Shown: one piece after another, positions 63,000 through 64,000 of the stretch
Position numbering within the stretch: the stretch's first letter is position 1
Layout of the letters: the number at the start of each line of letters is the position of its first letter
Assembly: GCF_000372725.1 (NCBI RefSeq)
Contig: NW_005200738.1
Location: 115,435-179,434 of the forward strand
DNA length: 64,000 nucleotides
Reading direction: 5' to 3'
Source of the DNA: Emiliania huxleyi CCMP1516
Lineage: Eukaryota > Haptophyta > Isochrysidales > Noelaerhabdaceae
The notes under the pieces: model-generated
What the model was told of the DNA's origin: nothing
The model's input: only the letters and a program-made list of their open reading frames with translations
Database searches by the model: none
Translations under genes and position numbers: made by a program

Positions 63000-63575
63000 C
63001 CGCAAGCATTGCAGATTTGATCGATACGCATTTTGCCTCCGCCGGAATCTGGAACGCTGCCCGGCTCGCGCGCGGAATCGTGACTGGTGCAACCTCGGAG
63101 AGCTCCAAATACGCCGGCCTCGCGCCGACTCCGCCGCTGGGCCACACTATGTCGAGGTCGGCACTGCACAGCTCACTCGACGCAAACGGACCGAGAGACA
63201 AGAGCGGCTCGCGCCGCGGCGGTGGCAGTGGAGGCGCGCCCGCCGCAGCCACGGCCGCTTGCCGCTCCGCCTCCTCCGCGGTCGCCTTCTCCACTGCCGC
63301 CCTCGCCGCCACCGCCGCCGTGGCAGCCTCCTGCGCCTGCACGCGCTGAGTCTGCTCAAGCTTCAGCTCTCGCAAAGCCTCCACTACCCACGTCCCTGGC
63401 GGAGCGACACCGCGCTCAATCGCATCGGCATACGCAGCGCAGCTGTCAGGTTCAGCCAGCACGGCTCGAGCCTCGACCAGCCGCTTTGCTGCAGCATCGC
63501 ATCCGGCGCGGTTCTCGACTACTGGCCTGAGGTCATGCTCGGAGAGGAAGCGGAGAAGGCCGACGTGGCCTTTGT
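63000..63575 (-). CDS. Unidentified protein with ankyrin-like start and coiled coil (partial)
   Basis: From an AG acceptor near 63567 the frame reads GHVGLLRFLSEHDLRPVVEN RAGCDAAAKRLVEA, which resembles one ankyrin repeat (GH..vv.fLl.h...p...n..G.tA). Then DAIERGVAPPGTWVVEALRE is followed by a long Ala/Glu/Arg coiled coil and DIVWPSGGVGARPAYLELSE VAPVTIPRASRAAFQIPAEA. No start codon is seen, so this is an internal or last exon. Downstream limits are uncertain. Confidence 0.42.
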
Positions 63576-63581
63576 GACGCC

Positions 63582-63989
63582 TTAGTCACGCCAATCCTTC
63601 ATTCCTTCCTGGATTGGTTTCGCCTCGTTGCTCAGAGCAGCAATGGTTTTGATGCTGGCCATGACGCCGTCGAAGAACTTTTCGTGCATTTGCTTGGGCC
63701 GAAGCGCAATCTGATATTCGCAAAGGTTGATCGCGTCACTCAGTTTCGCGAAACGACCCTTCAGAAACCTTCGCTCGAACGACCCTTCAAAAACCCTCGC
63801 TAGAAACTCTTCGTCGTGCTCTGCCTTTTGTTCAAGGAGATCAGCCGCTCTGTTGAAGCACTTGAGCGCCGCGTCCCAGTCCTTCTCATCGAGGAGCACC
63901 CTGCCCGCCTTGTACGACGCAGGCACGGACGCCGGGGTCCCCGGGGGCACGTCGATCATGTCTTCGTCACTGATGGTCCGGACTCCCAT
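63582..63989 (-). CDS. Small TPR-like protein or first exon
   Basis: 135 residues from the Met at 63989: MGVRTISDEDMIDVPPGTPA, then SYKAGRVLLDEKDWDAALKC FNRAADLLEQKAEHDEEFLA, a typical TPR helix pair, and further helices (SDAINLCEYQIALRP). A stop follows KDWRD. It may be complete or the N-terminal exon of a gene continuing leftwards; the short distance to the next coding stretch (about 15 nt) leaves no room for an intron in this frame. Confidence 0.5.
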   Translation of the reverse strand: MGVRTISDEDMIDVPPGTPASVPASYKAGRVLLDEKDWDAALKCFNRAADLLEQKAEHDEEFLARVFEGSFERRFLKGRFAKLSDAINLCEYQIALRPKQMHEKFFDGVMASIKTIAALSNEAKPIQEGMKDWRD

Positions 63990-64000
63990 GTTTTCGAGAG

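Noticed and set aside
62824-63585. Plus-strand frame with DCKICRPAQ and SFHRRVLLTKEEHG
   Set aside because: The first 150 nt look somewhat protein-like, but the rest is the antisense of the ankyrin-like minus frame; strand not decidable, so no gene was called.

Overview
This is nuclear DNA from a unicellular eukaryotic alga, most likely a haptophyte or a similar alga with a red-derived secondary plastid. The evidence is very high GC coding sequence, many short (about 60-250 nt) introns, and two proteins with bipartite plastid leaders: a signal peptide followed by a transit peptide opening with Phe (4-hydroxyphenylpyruvate dioxygenase-like and SohB-like). A Rieske protein of the b6f type, sialyltransferases, a delta24-sterol reductase and a flagellar radial-spoke protein fit the same picture. 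Roughly half of the introns I could resolve start with GC rather than GT. One 100-N assembly gap lies at 14508-14607.

Left third (1-28 kb). A transketolase N-terminal half runs straight into the C-terminal half of a UvrD helicase (minus). Phosphoglycerate mutase and a delta24-sterol reductase follow (plus). A 1.4-kb terminal-inverted-repeat element sits between two TGACAGC satellite arrays. Two GT29 sialyltransferases diverge from 12.2-13.2 kb, one with an EF-hand. A sulfotransferase, a mitochondrial carrier, a ChaN-like/methyltransferase fusion, a small membrane protein, an HPPD-like dioxygenase and an FkbM methyltransferase follow.

Middle (28-46 kb). Copies of an interspersed repeat with a (GAAA)n/(TTTC)n end and an intact hAT-type MITE precede a large SHPRH-like SNF2/RING gene. 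A beta-lactamase-fold serine hydrolase, a three-exon Sgf11-like gene and a 987-residue intronless fusion protein come next. The fusion joins a methyltransferase, a DTW (tRNA acp-transferase) domain, a C2H2 finger and a 2OG-Fe(II) oxygenase.

Right third (46-64 kb). Here lie (AC)n tracts, an RSPH14-like armadillo protein, a homeodomain gene whose domain spans three exons, an unidentified gene, a TPR protein, a plastid SohB-like protease, a Rieske protein with a PDZ-like C-terminal region, another interspersed-repeat copy and fragments of unidentified genes at the edge.

The genes are a mixed housekeeping and accessory set with no operon-like logic. The most interesting items are the methyltransferase-DTW-2OG fusion, the ChaN-methyltransferase fusion, a 204-nt intron made of exactly three 68-bp repeats, and an identical 83-bp module just upstream of two unrelated genes. 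I recognised no tRNA, rRNA or CRISPR. All splice sites were read by eye and no transcript data were available.
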